A stretch of 64,000 bases of DNA from JBBRHQ01 sp963840235 (GCA_963840235.1 CAWIYC010000006.1:122479-186478); one strand, 5' to 3'; positions 34,752 to 46,499 are shown, counted from the first letter of the stretch. Made by a program: numbers and translations. The notes: generated from the sequence alone by a model not told the origin.

Positions 34752-35687
34752 ATGCCCGAGCTGCCCGAGGTCGAGACGATCCGCCGCCAGCTCGAGCCCG
34801 AGCTCCTCGGCAGGCGGATCGAGAGCCTCGAGGTCCTGGACGAGCGCTGGTCGCGGCCGGTTCCGCCGGCAACGCTCGCAGCGGCCGTCAGCGGGCGCCC
34901 GATCGAGGGCCTCGAGCGCCGCGGCAAGTACCTGCTGATGCGCCTCGATCGCGGCGAGACCCTGGCGATGCACCTGAGGATGACCGGCAACCTGCTTCTG
35001 GTCGGCGGGGGAGGAGAGCTCCGCCCGGGCGACGGCCGCCTTTACCGGCCGCACGAGGAGGAGCGCCACCTGCGCGCCCGCTTCCGGCTCGACGACGGCC
35101 GCGAGCTCTGGTTCACTGACGCCCGCCGCTTCGGCGAGGGCTTCCTGCTCGGCGCCGAGGCCCTGGAGGAGCGCTTTCGCGACAGGCTCGGGGTCGAGCC
35201 GCTCTCCGAGGAGTTCACGCCGGAGGCGCTGGCGCAGGCCGCGGCTGGCCGCACGGCCCCGCTGAAGTCGTTCCTGCTGAACCAGTCCACCCTGGCCGGC
35301 GTCGGCAACATCTACGCCGACGAGGCGCTCTTCCGCGCCCGCCTGCACCCGCTCTCCCCAGCGGGGTCGATGCGGCCCGAGCATCATCAGGCGCTGCACG
35401 AGGCGATCGTCGAGACCCTCGAGGCGGGGATCGCCGGCGGGGGCGCCTCGATCGACGACTACCGTGACGCTCGCGGGGAACGCGGCGAGATGCAGGAGGA
35501 GTTCCTCGTCCACACCCGCGAGGGGCTGCCCTGCGTCGCCTGCGGTGAGCCGGTGCGGAGGATCGTCGTCGGCGGGCGTTCCACCTACTTCTGTCCCAAC
35601 TGCCAGGTGCGGCTGAGGAGGCGGAGGAGCGGCGGTCGCAGGAAGAGGGCGGGGAGCGGAGCAGGCGGGGAGAGGGGCAAGGCGTGA
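34752..35687 (+). CDS. mutM: Formamidopyrimidine-DNA glycosylase
   Basis: A 311-residue base-excision repair enzyme that removes oxidised purines such as 8-oxoguanine. The N-terminal PELPEVETIRRQL includes the catalytic Pro and Glu. RRGKYLLMRLD carries the conserved lysine, LKSFLLNQSTLAGVGNIYADEAL is the helix-two-turn-helix, and the C-terminal zinc finger has CVACGEP and FCPNCQ. A basic Arg/Lys/Gly tail follows the finger. GTGA overlap with the P1 peptidase gene. Confidence 0.95.
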   Translation: MPELPEVETIRRQLEPELLGRRIESLEVLDERWSRPVPPATLAAAVSGRPIEGLERRGKYLLMRLDRGETLAMHLRMTGNLLLVGGGGELRPGDGRLYRPHEEERHLRARFRLDDGRELWFTDARRFGEGFLLGAEALEERFRDRLGVEPLSEEFTPEALAQAAAGRTAPLKSFLLNQSTLAGVGNIYADEALFRARLHPLSPAGSMRPEHHQALHEAIVETLEAGIAGGGASIDDYRDARGERGEMQEEFLVHTREGLPCVACGEPVRRIVVGGRSTYFCPNCQVRLRRRRSGGRRKRAGSGAGGERGKA

Positions 35688-36610
35688 GGGCTCCGGCCCT
35701 GCCCGAGGGGTTCCTGATCGGCCACTGGAGCGATGCCGAGGCGGCCACGGGGTGCACGGTGGTGCTCCCCCCGCCGGGGTCGCGCTGTGGTGTGGATATC
35801 CGCGGTGGGGGGCCGGGCACCCGTGAGACCGACGTTATCGGGGCATGGGCCGGGCCGCACGAGGCCAGCGCCGTGCTCCTCGCCGGCGGCAGCGCTTTCG
35901 GCCTTGCCGCCGCCGACGGCGTCATGTCATGGCTGGAGGAGCGGGGCCGCGGGCACCCGACGCCCGGCGGGGTGGTGCCGATCGTTCCGGCGGCGGTGAT
36001 CTACGACCTCGCCGAGGGCGAGGGCTCGGTGCGTCCCGGCCCAGCCCAGGGACGTGCGGCCTGCGATGCTGCCTGCGGCGATCCCGGACGCGGCCGGATC
36101 GGTGCAGGGGCCGGAGCGGCCGTCGGCAAGATCCTCGGCCGCGAGCGCGCCTGCCCCGCGGGGATCGGGGTGGCCACGGCGAAGACGGGCAGGGGCGAGA
36201 CGGTGTCGGCGCTGGCGGTCGCCAACGCCTTCGGCGACGTCCTCGCCGAGGACGGCTCGCTGATCGGGGCGGCCCGGGGGGATGACGGTGGGCCGGTCTC
36301 GACCGCAAAGGCGATCGCGGCGATGCAGGACCCGCCCGACTGGAGCCGGATCGAGGAGCGCAACACCACCCTCGTCTGCGTCCTCACCGACGCCGGACTC
36401 GACCGCGGCGCCTGCGCCCGGGTGGCGCGGATGGCGAGCGCGGGCGTCGCCCGTGCGGTCGAGCCGGTCTTCTCCGACCTCGACGGCGACGTCGTCTTCT
36501 GCCTCTCCTCGGGCGGGCCGCGGGAGGACCGCTTCGCCGCACTCGCCGTCGGCACTCTGGCTGCGACGGTGACCGCAGCCGCGATCCGCGACGCCGTCCG
36601 CCCTGCCTGA
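35684..36610 (+). CDS. P1-family (DmpA-like) aminopeptidase
   Basis: A 308-residue Ntn-fold peptidase. GCTVVLPPPGSRCGVDIRGG, the LAGGSAFGLAAADGVMSWLE motif and the cleavage-site region EERNTTLVCVLTDA are typical; in the family, self-cleavage before a Ser/Thr here creates the nucleophile. GRIGAGAGAAVGKILGRERA matches the conserved glycine-rich segment. Relatives act as L-aminopeptidase/D-esterases or beta-peptidases; the natural substrate is unknown. The GTG at 35684 overlaps the mutM stop. Confidence 0.88.
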   Translation: MRAPALPEGFLIGHWSDAEAATGCTVVLPPPGSRCGVDIRGGGPGTRETDVIGAWAGPHEASAVLLAGGSAFGLAAADGVMSWLEERGRGHPTPGGVVPIVPAAVIYDLAEGEGSVRPGPAQGRAACDAACGDPGRGRIGAGAGAAVGKILGRERACPAGIGVATAKTGRGETVSALAVANAFGDVLAEDGSLIGAARGDDGGPVSTAKAIAAMQDPPDWSRIEERNTTLVCVLTDAGLDRGACARVARMASAGVARAVEPVFSDLDGDVVFCLSSGGPREDRFAALAVGTLAATVTAAAIRDAVRPA

Positions 36611-36647
36611 CCGGGCCGTCCGCCGCGGCGGTCAACCTAGGGGGTTC

Positions 36648-37367
36648 ATGCCCGGGATCCTCAAGACAGAGGCCGTCGTCCTGCGCAGCATCCGCTTCGG
36701 GGAGGCTGACCGCATCCTCCATCTCTACTCGACCGCAAGGGGGCGGATCGGCGCGATCGCCAAGGGCACGAGGCGGCCGCGGTCGCGCTTCGGCGGCCGG
36801 CTCGAGCCCTTCTTCCGCCTCGACCTGGTCCTGCACGAGGGCCGCGGCGACCTGGCGACCGTGACCTCGGCGGCGACCGTGGACGGCTACCCGAGCCTGC
36901 GCTCGAGCGGCCCCGCCCTTGCCGCCGCGGCCCGCGCCTGCGACGCGGTCCTGCGCCTGCTCGACGCCGCCGACCCCAACCCTCCCGCCTACAACCTGCT
37001 CTGCCGCTACCTGTCGCTTCTCGACGCCCCCGGCGGGCCGTCGGCGGCACTGAAGACTGCGCTTGCCTTTCGCCTCAAGCTCGCACTGGCTGCCGGGTTC
37101 TCGCCCGAGCTCGGCTTCTGCGCACGCTGCGGCGAGGCCGAGCACCTGACGGCGTTCTCCGGCGCCGCGGGAGGAGTGGTCTGCGCCGGCTGCGAGCAGG
37201 GCTCGTTCGATCTCAGTCCCGAGGCCCACCGGTTCATGGTGGAGGCCCTCGGAAAGCCGCTCGCCGAGGCGCCGGTGGCGGGGGAGCGGGCCCTGCGGCA
37301 AGTCGAGCGGGCGGTCTCGGAAACACTCGAGCACCACGCGCACGTGCGACTGCGCGCCGCCGCCTGA
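36648..37367 (+). CDS. recO: DNA repair protein RecO
   Basis: A 239-residue RecO. The OB-fold N-terminus reads KTEAVVLRSIRFGEADRILHLY and GAIAKGTRRPRSRFGGRLEPF. A helical C-terminal domain with the zinc site CARCGEAE ... CAGCEQGSF (about residues 162-185) follows. RecO loads RecA at single-strand gaps together with RecR. The ATG lies behind a CAACCT sequence nine bases upstream. It precedes ppdK, an arrangement seen in other actinobacteria. Confidence 0.93.
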   Translation: MPGILKTEAVVLRSIRFGEADRILHLYSTARGRIGAIAKGTRRPRSRFGGRLEPFFRLDLVLHEGRGDLATVTSAATVDGYPSLRSSGPALAAAARACDAVLRLLDAADPNPPAYNLLCRYLSLLDAPGGPSAALKTALAFRLKLALAAGFSPELGFCARCGEAEHLTAFSGAAGGVVCAGCEQGSFDLSPEAHRFMVEALGKPLAEAPVAGERALRQVERAVSETLEHHAHVRLRAAA

Positions 37368-37381
37368 GCCGGTCCACGAGT

Positions 37382-37387
37382 CTAGAA
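37382..37387 (+). promoter_or_regulatory. TAGAAT -10 box of ppdK
   Basis: TAGAAT lies 23 bases before the TTG start, and GAGGGGAG between them is a ribosome site, so this transcript would carry a short leader, unlike many neighbours. Confidence 0.45.
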
Positions 37388-37410
37388 TCGCGGCTGAGGG
37401 GAGCCGCCAC

Positions 37411-40140
<2,730 letters not shown>

Positions 40141-41160
40141 GTGAGCGGGACCGCCGCCGCCACGTCGCTCCAGGACCGGGTCCTTGCCTGGGAGTCGGAG
40201 TACCTCTCGGCAAACGCGATCCGCTCCTATCCGGCGGAGCGCCGCGAGTCCGAGCCCGACAGCCCTGTGCGGACGCCCTTCCAGCGGGACCGCGACCGGA
40301 TCGTGCACTCGAAGTCGTTCCGCCGACTGATGCACAAGACGCAGGTGTTCGTCGCACCCGAGGGCGACCATTACCGGACCCGGCTGACGCACACGCTCGA
40401 GGCGTCAGGGATCGCGCGGACGGTCTCCCGGGCGCTGGGCCTGAACGAGGACCTGACCGAGGCGATCGGTCTCGGCCACGATCTCGGGCACCCTCCCTTC
40501 GGCCACATCGGCGAGGAGGCGCTGGACACGGCTCTGCGCGAGCGCTGCGACGCCGGGTTCAAGCACAACATTCACTCGCTGCGGGTGGTGGACGTTCTCG
40601 AGCGCGAGGGCCGGGGGCTGAACCTGACCGAGCAGGTCCGTGACGGAATCCTCAACCACACCGGCCCGCAGAAGCCGGCGACCCTGGAGGGGCGGATCGT
40701 GCGGATCGTCGACCGGGTCGCCTACATCAACCACGACATCGACGACGCCCTTCGGGCCGGGATCCTCGAGCGCGCCGACCTGCCGCGAGACGAGATCCAG
40801 CTGCTCGGGCCGACCGGGGCGAAGCGGATCGACCGCCTCGTCGCCGACATCGTCGAGCGCTCCGCGGGGGCCGACGACATCGTCCAGAGCGAGGAGCTCG
40901 GGGGGGCGATGCTGCGGCTGCGGAAGTTCATGTTCGACCAGGTCTACCTCGGGGCGGCGGCGAGGCGGGAGCACGAGCGGGTGCAGAGGACGATGCGCGG
41001 GCTCTTCGACCACTACATGGAGCATCCCGGAGAGGTGCCGGTGGCAGACCCGGAGGCCGAGCCCTGCCAGCGGGTCGCCGACTACCTGGCGGGGATGACC
41101 GACCGCTACTGCATCGCCCGCTTCACCGAGCTGACGATCCCGGAACAAGCGAGATTCTGA
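40141..41160 (+). CDS. dgt: Deoxyguanosinetriphosphate triphosphohydrolase-like protein
   Basis: A 339-residue HD-domain dNTPase. R(L)THTLEASGIARTVSRALGL and IGLGHDLGHPPFGHIGEEAL supply the metal-binding His...HD...D set, and FKHNIHSLRVVDVLE is characteristic of Dgt. The N-terminal YPAERRESEPDSPVRTPFQRDRDRI and HSKSFRRLMHKTQVF segments match the family. GTG start at 40141 directly after the ppdK stop. In actinobacteria dgt and dnaG are usual neighbours, linking dNTP pool control with replication. Confidence 0.94.
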   Translation: MSGTAAATSLQDRVLAWESEYLSANAIRSYPAERRESEPDSPVRTPFQRDRDRIVHSKSFRRLMHKTQVFVAPEGDHYRTRLTHTLEASGIARTVSRALGLNEDLTEAIGLGHDLGHPPFGHIGEEALDTALRERCDAGFKHNIHSLRVVDVLEREGRGLNLTEQVRDGILNHTGPQKPATLEGRIVRIVDRVAYINHDIDDALRAGILERADLPRDEIQLLGPTGAKRIDRLVADIVERSAGADDIVQSEELGGAMLRLRKFMFDQVYLGAAARREHERVQRTMRGLFDHYMEHPGEVPVADPEAEPCQRVADYLAGMTDRYCIARFTELTIPEQARF

Positions 41161-41185
41161 GTCCGGGCCGTGCCGGGCGGGACGC

Positions 41186-41191
41186 TACGGT
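41186..41191 (+). promoter_or_regulatory. TACGGT -10 box of dnaG, probable leaderless start
   Basis: TACGGT ends six bases before the dnaG ATG, and no ribosome site is present. Confidence 0.4.
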
Positions 41192-41197
41192 GAGTCG

Positions 41198-42967
41198 ATG
41201 GCGATGATCAGCACCGACAGTCTCGAGCGGGTAAAGGAGGCCTCCGACATCGTCGAGGTGATCTCGGCCCACACCGATCTGCGCCGACAGGGCGCGCGCT
41301 GGGTCGGGCTCTGCCCCTTCCACGAGGAGCGCACGCCATCGTTCTCGGTCGAGCCGACGGAGAAGCTCTACCACTGCTTTGGCTGCGGCGTCGGCGGCGA
41401 CGTGATCAAGTTCGTCGAGGAGAAGGAGGGGGTCGGCTTCGGCGAGGCGGTCGAGCTGCTCGCCGACCGTTACGGGGTCGAGCTGCAGCGGGAGAAGGAG
41501 GACCCGAGGGAGGAGGAGCGCCGCCGCCGTCGGCAGAGGACCGGCGAGCTGCTGGGGCGAACCGCATCCTTCTACGGCAGCTTCCTCTGGGAGGCGCGCG
41601 AGGCGGCCCGGGCGCGGTCGTATCTGGAAGGGCGGGGGCTGGGCGAGGAGGTGCTCAGGGCCTTCGGCGTCGGCTACGCGCCGAGCGCCTGGGACCAGGT
41701 GCTGACGCGGGGGCAGCGGGCCGGCTTCAGCGTCGCCGAGATGAAGGCGGCGGGGCTGGTCCAGAGTGGGCGGCGTGGTGGGGAATACGACCGTTTCCGC
41801 AGCCGGATCATGTTCCCGATCTGCGACCGCCGCGGACGGGTGCTCGGGTTCGGGGCGAGGGCGATGCGCTCCGAGCAGGGGGCGAAGTACATCAACACCT
41901 CCGAGACCGACCTCTTCCGCAAGAGCCGCATCCTCTACGGGGTGGACCACGCCAAGGCCGCGATCGCGAAGGCGGGGCGGGCGGTCGTGGTCGAGGGCTA
42001 TACCGACGTGTTGGCGCTGCATCAGGCGGGGATCGCGGAGGCGGTGGGGGTGATGGGGACGGCGATCACCGAGGAGCAGATAGCCGCGCTTTCGGGAATG
42101 GTCGAGGAGGTCGTGCTCGCGCTCGACGCCGACTCGGCGGGACAGGAGGCGATGCTGCGGGCGCAGCGGGTCGCCGCCGGGCGCAGGATGAGGATCCGGA
42201 TCGCACCGATGCCGGCGGGCGAGGATCCGGCGGACATGCTCGCGGCCGAGGGCGGTGCCGAGCGCTTCCGCGCCCTGGTGGACGCGGCGGTTGAGCTGCC
42301 CGAGTTCAGGGTGACGCTCGTGCTCGACGGAGCCGACGTCTCCTCGCCGGCCGAGCGGGACCGGGCGCTGGCCGAGGTGGCGCCGGTGCTGGGGGAGATG
42401 GGGGAGTCGGCGAGCCGCGACGACCTCGTGCGCCGGGTCTCCGAGAGACTCGACCTCGATCCGGCGATGGTGCTGAGGCGCGCGAGCGCGGCGCGCGGCC
42501 GGAGCGGGGGAGAGACGCGGGCGCCGACCGCCACCGAGCAGGCGCCGGGGCCGGCGGCAGTAATCGAGCTGACCCCGCGCGAGCGCCGCGAGCGGGCGCT
42601 GCTGGCGATGTGCATCGCCCGGCCCAAGGACGGCGCCGACTATCTGACGCGGCTCGGCGACGAGCACCTCTCGGCAGCCGGGGTGCGGGCGAGGGACTGG
42701 CTCGGCGAGCACCTCGAGGACCCCGGAGCGGGGCTGCCCCACGACGACCCCGAGCTCAGCGGCATCGTCACCGAGCTGGTGATCATGTCCCGGGCCGAGC
42801 CGGCCTCGGCGGAAGCGATGGAGCTCAACTACCTCCAGCTCGAACAGCGCCGCCTCGAGGCCCAGATCGGCGCCGCCGGCGAGGACTACCAGCGCCGGGC
42901 CGAGCTCAGCCGCGAGCGCGCGGACCTGGTCCAGCGGATCGCCGAAGCCCATCAGGTCGCCGGCTAG
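41198..42967 (+). CDS. dnaG: DNA primase
   Basis: A 589-residue primase. The zinc-binding domain has CPFHEERTPSFSVEP and YHCFGCGVGGDVIKF (CHC2 type). The RNA-polymerase/Toprim core includes GYAPSAWDQVL, KYINTSETDLFRKSRILYG, VVVEGYTDVLALHQAGI (catalytic Glu) and LALDADSAGQEAMLRA (Asp pair). The C-terminal helicase-binding domain is short and diverged. It makes RNA primers for replication. No rpoD follows; downstream is a decayed gene. Confidence 0.95.
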   Translation: MAMISTDSLERVKEASDIVEVISAHTDLRRQGARWVGLCPFHEERTPSFSVEPTEKLYHCFGCGVGGDVIKFVEEKEGVGFGEAVELLADRYGVELQREKEDPREEERRRRRQRTGELLGRTASFYGSFLWEAREAARARSYLEGRGLGEEVLRAFGVGYAPSAWDQVLTRGQRAGFSVAEMKAAGLVQSGRRGGEYDRFRSRIMFPICDRRGRVLGFGARAMRSEQGAKYINTSETDLFRKSRILYGVDHAKAAIAKAGRAVVVEGYTDVLALHQAGIAEAVGVMGTAITEEQIAALSGMVEEVVLALDADSAGQEAMLRAQRVAAGRRMRIRIAPMPAGEDPADMLAAEGGAERFRALVDAAVELPEFRVTLVLDGADVSSPAERDRALAEVAPVLGEMGESASRDDLVRRVSERLDLDPAMVLRRASAARGRSGGETRAPTATEQAPGPAAVIELTPRERRERALLAMCIARPKDGADYLTRLGDEHLSAAGVRARDWLGEHLEDPGAGLPHDDPELSGIVTELVIMSRAEPASAEAMELNYLQLEQRRLEAQIGAAGEDYQRRAELSRERADLVQRIAEAHQVAG

Positions 42968-43020
42968 TAACACGAACACCTGTTCGCTTTTCTGTCCGGT
43001 GGGCCCGGGATCATTACCGC

Positions 43021-43719
43021 ATGGACAAGCGGTTTCTCGAGGATTGTCTGGCGAAGGGGATGTCGCTCGAGGCGATCGGGCGCGAGGTCGGGCAGCATCG
43101 GCAGACCGTGCAGCTACTGGCTCGAAGAAGTACGGGTTGGAACCGGCCAGTGGAGCGAGACAGGCAGCCCCTCGCGGAGGGTTCGAATCGTGAGGAGACT
43201 GATCCGGCTTGGCGGATGGGGTCTCGATCTGCCGAGATGGCAGCTACGCTCGGCGGAGCGACCAGCGACCGTGCGCTACTGGTTGGCGAAGTACGAGTTA
43301 CGGCATGACCCGGATTGAAGCGTCCGGCGTGCACCGGGCGGCACGGATCGCCGGCCGACGTGGATCGATCGCGAGGCCCCATCACGGCATGTGCGGAGTA
43401 CGTCTGGACGGCCGACGGCTACTACCGGTGCAAGCGTGCCGAACCGAGGCAGTGGCCGCGGCGGCGGGCGGTCAAGGGAAGCATGTTGGTCCGGAAGCAG
43501 GAGGGACCTGTGCGACTCTGCGGTTACGACCGATGCGACGGCGGCATTGCAGTTCCATCATCGGGATCCCGCGAGAAGGAGATTTCACCTCGCCTCGCGC
43601 GGTACTCCCGATCGAATCGCACCGCTTCGCGCACGAAGCCGAACAAGTGCATTCTTCTCTGCGCCACCTGTCATGCGGAGGTTGGAGTCGGGGTTGCGGA
43701 CCTGCGACGCGGTAAATGA
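43021..43719 (+). pseudogene. Remnant of an HTH-HNH endonuclease family gene
   Basis: Fragments of one protein appear in several frames in order. At 43021 MDKRFLEDCLAKGMSLEAIG is the HTH part; the shifted frame continues KKYGLEPASGARQAAPRGG, then TVRYWLAKYELRHD, GYYRCKRA, RRRAVKGS, LCGYDRCD, LQFHHRDPARRRFHLASRG and finally NKCILLCATCHAEVG. Together they match the architecture of HNH proteins common in Thermoleophilia: repeated homeodomain-like HTH units, then a zinc-containing HNH core with FHHxDP and CxxCH. At least four frameshifts make it non-functional. This accounts for most of the 800 bases after dnaG. Confidence 0.72.
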
Positions 43720-43773
43720 GACTAGGCGGCTAGCCCCGACTCGAATGCCTCGCCGGTCGCGGAATCCGAAAGA

Positions 43774-43843
43774 TCCCCCGTGATGTAACGGCAGCATGAC
43801 TGACTGTTAATCAGTTCGTACTGGTTAAGTCCACTCGGGGGAG
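43774..43843 (+). tRNA. tRNA-Asn(GUU)-like gene with a defective T arm
   Basis: Acceptor arms TCCCCCG and CGGGGGA pair fully. The anticodon arm ACTGA-CTGTTAA-TCAGT has a perfect 5-bp stem and anticodon GTT. The D arm (ATG...CAT around TAACGGCAG) is short but plausible. The T arm ACTGG-TTAAGT-CCACT has a C-C mismatch and a six-base loop instead of seven, lacking the standard TTC. No CCA is encoded. Its 3' half overlaps the end of the opposite-strand glycosyltransferase. It may be a relic, or a real gene with a one-base sequence error. Confidence 0.5.
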
Positions 43844-45088
43844 TGTCTGAAACGCAACCCGCGCGACGTTATCGGGTTGGTTCGCTCGGGCGCCAGACTC
43901 CTCCACCAGCTCCGCGCCCCGCATCGCCCCGTCGTGCTCCCGCCCCCACTCGGCCATCGCCTCGGCCCGCATCGCGTACTCGGGATCGCAAAGCAGCTTC
44001 GCCGTTGCCCAGCGCAGTGGGCCCGGCCGGCACAGCCGCCATGGCACTGACAGCCCCACGCCGGCCCAGGCGATCCGCGCGGCGGTCTCGTTCATGTCCC
44101 CGGCGACGGGCGAAGTCAGCACCGGGACGCCCTCCCCGAGCGCCCTCGCCACGGTTCCGTGGCCGCCGTGGCAGATCACCAGCGAGGCCAGCGGCATCAC
44201 CTGGCTGTAGCTCAGCCAATCGACCAGGACGGCGTTCGGCGGTACCTCGGGTGGGGGTTCGCTCGAGGCCTCGCGGTTGACCGTCGCCACCACCCGCACC
44301 GGCTCTCCGGCCAGCGCCTCCAGCGCCGTTCGCACCAGCCGGTTGGCGGGATCTTGCGATGTGCTCGGGGCGACCAGGACCAGCGGCGCCTCCCCGGTCG
44401 GCAACTTGATGTCGGGGAAGGGAAGCTCGAAGGTCATCGGGCCGGTCACCTCGACCCCGGCCGGCCAGGATCGCGGGTACTCGAGCTGGGGGAAGGTCGC
44501 CACCATCGCCAGCTCGGTGCTGATGCCGCCTTGAAAGCGCTCGAGCGGGGCCAGCGCAAGCCGCTCCCGCTGCTGGTTCAGCTCCCGCCGTCCCCGCCGC
44601 AGGCCGGTCTCCAGCAGCGGCAGCGCCCGCGTCCACAATCCCCGTCCCGGCGCCGTGCGGGGCGGCTGCGCGCCGAAGGCGAAGAACGGCAGCCCCGGCT
44701 CGTGAACCGGGTAGACGTGGGGGATCAGAGTCGCCCTCGGCACCCCGGCCACCTCGGCCGCCAGCGACGGCGCCAGGGTGAGGATGTCGCTGACGACGAC
44801 GTGCGGGCGCAGGTCCTCGAGCAGCGGCGCCAGCGCCCTGGCGGCCTCGGCCGCGCTCGCCCCTTCGGCCGAGTCGGGCGGGGGAGGAGGAAACACGGCG
44901 TACTCCTCAGCGGCGGTGAACTCCAGCCCGGCGCCCTCCACCGCTCCCCGCCAGCGCTCCCAGGACTCGACCACCACGCGGTGACCCCGCCCGCTCAGGG
45001 CCCGCGCCAGCGCAATCGACGGGAACGCGTGCCCGGGGTCGCCGAAGGCCGCAACCAGCAGCCGCAGCCGCCTCCGCTCAACGCTCAT
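43811..45088 (-). CDS. MGT/UGT-type glycosyltransferase (GT-B fold)
   Basis: A 425-residue GT1-like enzyme. The N-terminal acceptor domain begins RLLVAAFGDPGHAFPSIALARAL. In the C-terminal donor domain, LVDWLSYSQVMPLASLVICHGGHGTVARAL is the signature, with His-Gly-Gly-His-Gly for nucleotide-sugar binding, followed by GVPVLTSPVAGDMNETAARI. Such enzymes glycosylate natural products, lipids or toxins; the acceptor is not known. The stop codon lies inside the tRNA-Asn-like sequence, so the last residues (LTSTN) may be acquired. Divergent from the gene at 45208. Confidence 0.87.
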   Translation of the reverse strand: MSVERRRLRLLVAAFGDPGHAFPSIALARALSGRGHRVVVESWERWRGAVEGAGLEFTAAEEYAVFPPPPPDSAEGASAAEAARALAPLLEDLRPHVVVSDILTLAPSLAAEVAGVPRATLIPHVYPVHEPGLPFFAFGAQPPRTAPGRGLWTRALPLLETGLRRGRRELNQQRERLALAPLERFQGGISTELAMVATFPQLEYPRSWPAGVEVTGPMTFELPFPDIKLPTGEAPLVLVAPSTSQDPANRLVRTALEALAGEPVRVVATVNREASSEPPPEVPPNAVLVDWLSYSQVMPLASLVICHGGHGTVARALGEGVPVLTSPVAGDMNETAARIAWAGVGLSVPWRLCRPGPLRWATAKLLCDPEYAMRAEAMAEWGREHDGAMRGAELVEESGARANQPDNVARVAFQTLPRVDLTSTN

Positions 45089-45207
45089 TTCGCGGGAACA
45101 CTCCCCGGCTTCCCCGATTCGTCCCTCCGGCGGCGCCCCGGTGAAACATCCCGTTCGGCGCCCTCACGTCCCCGTCGCCGCGCCCCAGAGCCGCTATCCC
45201 TTCGACC

Positions 45208-45672
45208 ATGCTCACCAGGGCAAACCGGCGACGGCGCTCGGCCCGCCTGCGAGGGGCGACGCAGAGCCTTCCCCGCCACACCCGCGAGGCGATGCTCCGC
45301 GGCCTCGACGGCAACGAGATCATCGTCGGCGCCTACACCGACCGCGACGGCGGCGTCTGCCCGATGCTCGCCGCCCACCGCAACGGCGGCCGCTCCGACT
45401 CTGCCTCCTTCGCCCGCGCCTGGGACGAGTTCACCGGCGCCGGCAAGCGCTCCCGCCGTGCCAACCGGCGCGAGCTCCGCGTCCTTCGCACCTACCTCGA
45501 GCTCAGCCTGCTCGCCGACGAGGCGCGCGACGAGGCCCTCACCACCGCCCTCCCGAAGCGCCGGCGCGACCGCTTCCGCGTCTACGACCTGCGCAGGCGC
45601 GGCCGCGGCCGCGAGAGGCGGCTCGGCGGCACGGTCGAAGCGCCAGAGCGCGAGCCCGCCCAGACCGTCTAG
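45208..45672 (+). CDS. Hypothetical basic protein
   Basis: 154 residues, rich in Arg at both ends (RANRRRRSARLRGA; RRRGRGRERR). The middle part, EAMLRGLDGNEIIVGAYTDRDGGVCPMLAAHRNGG, followed by SFARAWDEFTGAGKRSRRANRRELRVLRTYLELSLL, looks conserved and helical. No catalytic motif is recognised. A TATCCC sequence seven bases before the ATG resembles the leaderless -10 boxes. It ends convergently with the SDR gene, overlapping it by four bases. Confidence 0.6.
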   Translation: MLTRANRRRRSARLRGATQSLPRHTREAMLRGLDGNEIIVGAYTDRDGGVCPMLAAHRNGGRSDSASFARAWDEFTGAGKRSRRANRRELRVLRTYLELSLLADEARDEALTTALPKRRRDRFRVYDLRRRGRGRERRLGGTVEAPEREPAQTV

Positions 45673-46391
45673 AGCCCGTCGCCGGGTCGCATGAAGACGA
45701 TCTCCGGCACCAGGCAGTAGCGCGAGGTCCGCAGCAGGAATCGGACCGCCTCGCCGAGGTCCTCGGGCTGGATCATCTCCTCGGGCTTGACCTGGTCCTT
45801 GACGAACTCGGTCATCGGCGTGTCGACGAAGGCCGGGGCCAGCGCCGTGCATTGGATCCCGGCGTCGCCGACCTCCTTCTGCGTCCCCTGGCTGAAGTTG
45901 ATCACCGCCGCCTTGGTCGCCGCATAGACGGAAAGCCAGCCCTGCCCCGACTTGCCGGCGATCGAGGCGGTGTTGACGATCAGGGCCTTGCCGTGCTCCT
46001 CTCCGGCCGCGCGCAGCAGCGGCAGCCCCTCGCGGGTGCCGATGATCAGCGCCCGCAGGTTGACCCCCAGCTGCATGTCAAGCTGCTTTGCCCCGATCTC
46101 GTGGATCGGTTGCCCGATCCCGACCCCGGCGTTGTTTACAAGCACGTCGAGGCGCCCGTAGGCCTGCTTGTGCTTTTCGAAGAGGCCGACGATCTCCTCC
46201 TCGGAAGTCATGTTGGCGGCCACGCTCAGCACCTCGTAGCCCTCTCCGCGCAACCCCTCCGCCGCAGCCTCGAGCTTCTCGGGCCTGCGCGCGGCGACCG
46301 TCAGGGAGTGGCCCTCGCCGCCGAGCGCCCGCGCGATCGCCAGGCCGATCCCGCTCGATGCCCCCGTTATCAGTGCCGCACGCTGCGCCAA
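45669..46391 (-). CDS. Short-chain dehydrogenase/reductase
   Basis: A 240-residue classical SDR. The cofactor loop TGASSGIG lies near residues 9-16, LVNNAGVG near 83-90, and the catalytic Ser-Tyr-Lys set in NTASIAGKSGQGWLSVYAATKAAV. PAFVDTPMTEF follows the active site as in the family. Start choice: the frame opens 34 codons earlier in low-complexity Arg-rich sequence, but a TTG at 46391 sits behind GAGGAG and begins the conserved AALITGASSG strand. Substrate not predictable. Confidence 0.85.
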   Translation of the reverse strand: MAQRAALITGASSGIGLAIARALGGEGHSLTVAARRPEKLEAAAEGLRGEGYEVLSVAANMTSEEEIVGLFEKHKQAYGRLDVLVNNAGVGIGQPIHEIGAKQLDMQLGVNLRALIIGTREGLPLLRAAGEEHGKALIVNTASIAGKSGQGWLSVYAATKAAVINFSQGTQKEVGDAGIQCTALAPAFVDTPMTEFVKDQVKPEEMIQPEDLGEAVRFLLRTSRYCLVPEIVFMRPGDGL

Positions 46392-46487
46392 GGTCGCTCC
46401 TCTCGCTCGTCTCCGGGTCGGCGCCACCCTAGTACGAGCGGGCTCGGGCTGCGCCACGGCGCGCCGCAGGCGCCGGGCGCGCCTGAC

Positions 46488-46493
46488 TAACAT
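46488..46493 (+). promoter_or_regulatory. TAACAT -10 box, probable leaderless start
   Basis: TAACAT ends six bases before the GTG of the lipoprotein gene; no ribosome site is present. Confidence 0.45.
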
Positions 46494-46499
46494 GGCCGC

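Noticed and set aside
41123..42979. A 618-codon minus-strand open frame opposite dnaG
   Set aside because: Complete overlap with DNA primase, whose zinc and Toprim motifs are unmistakable; the antisense product is low-complexity.
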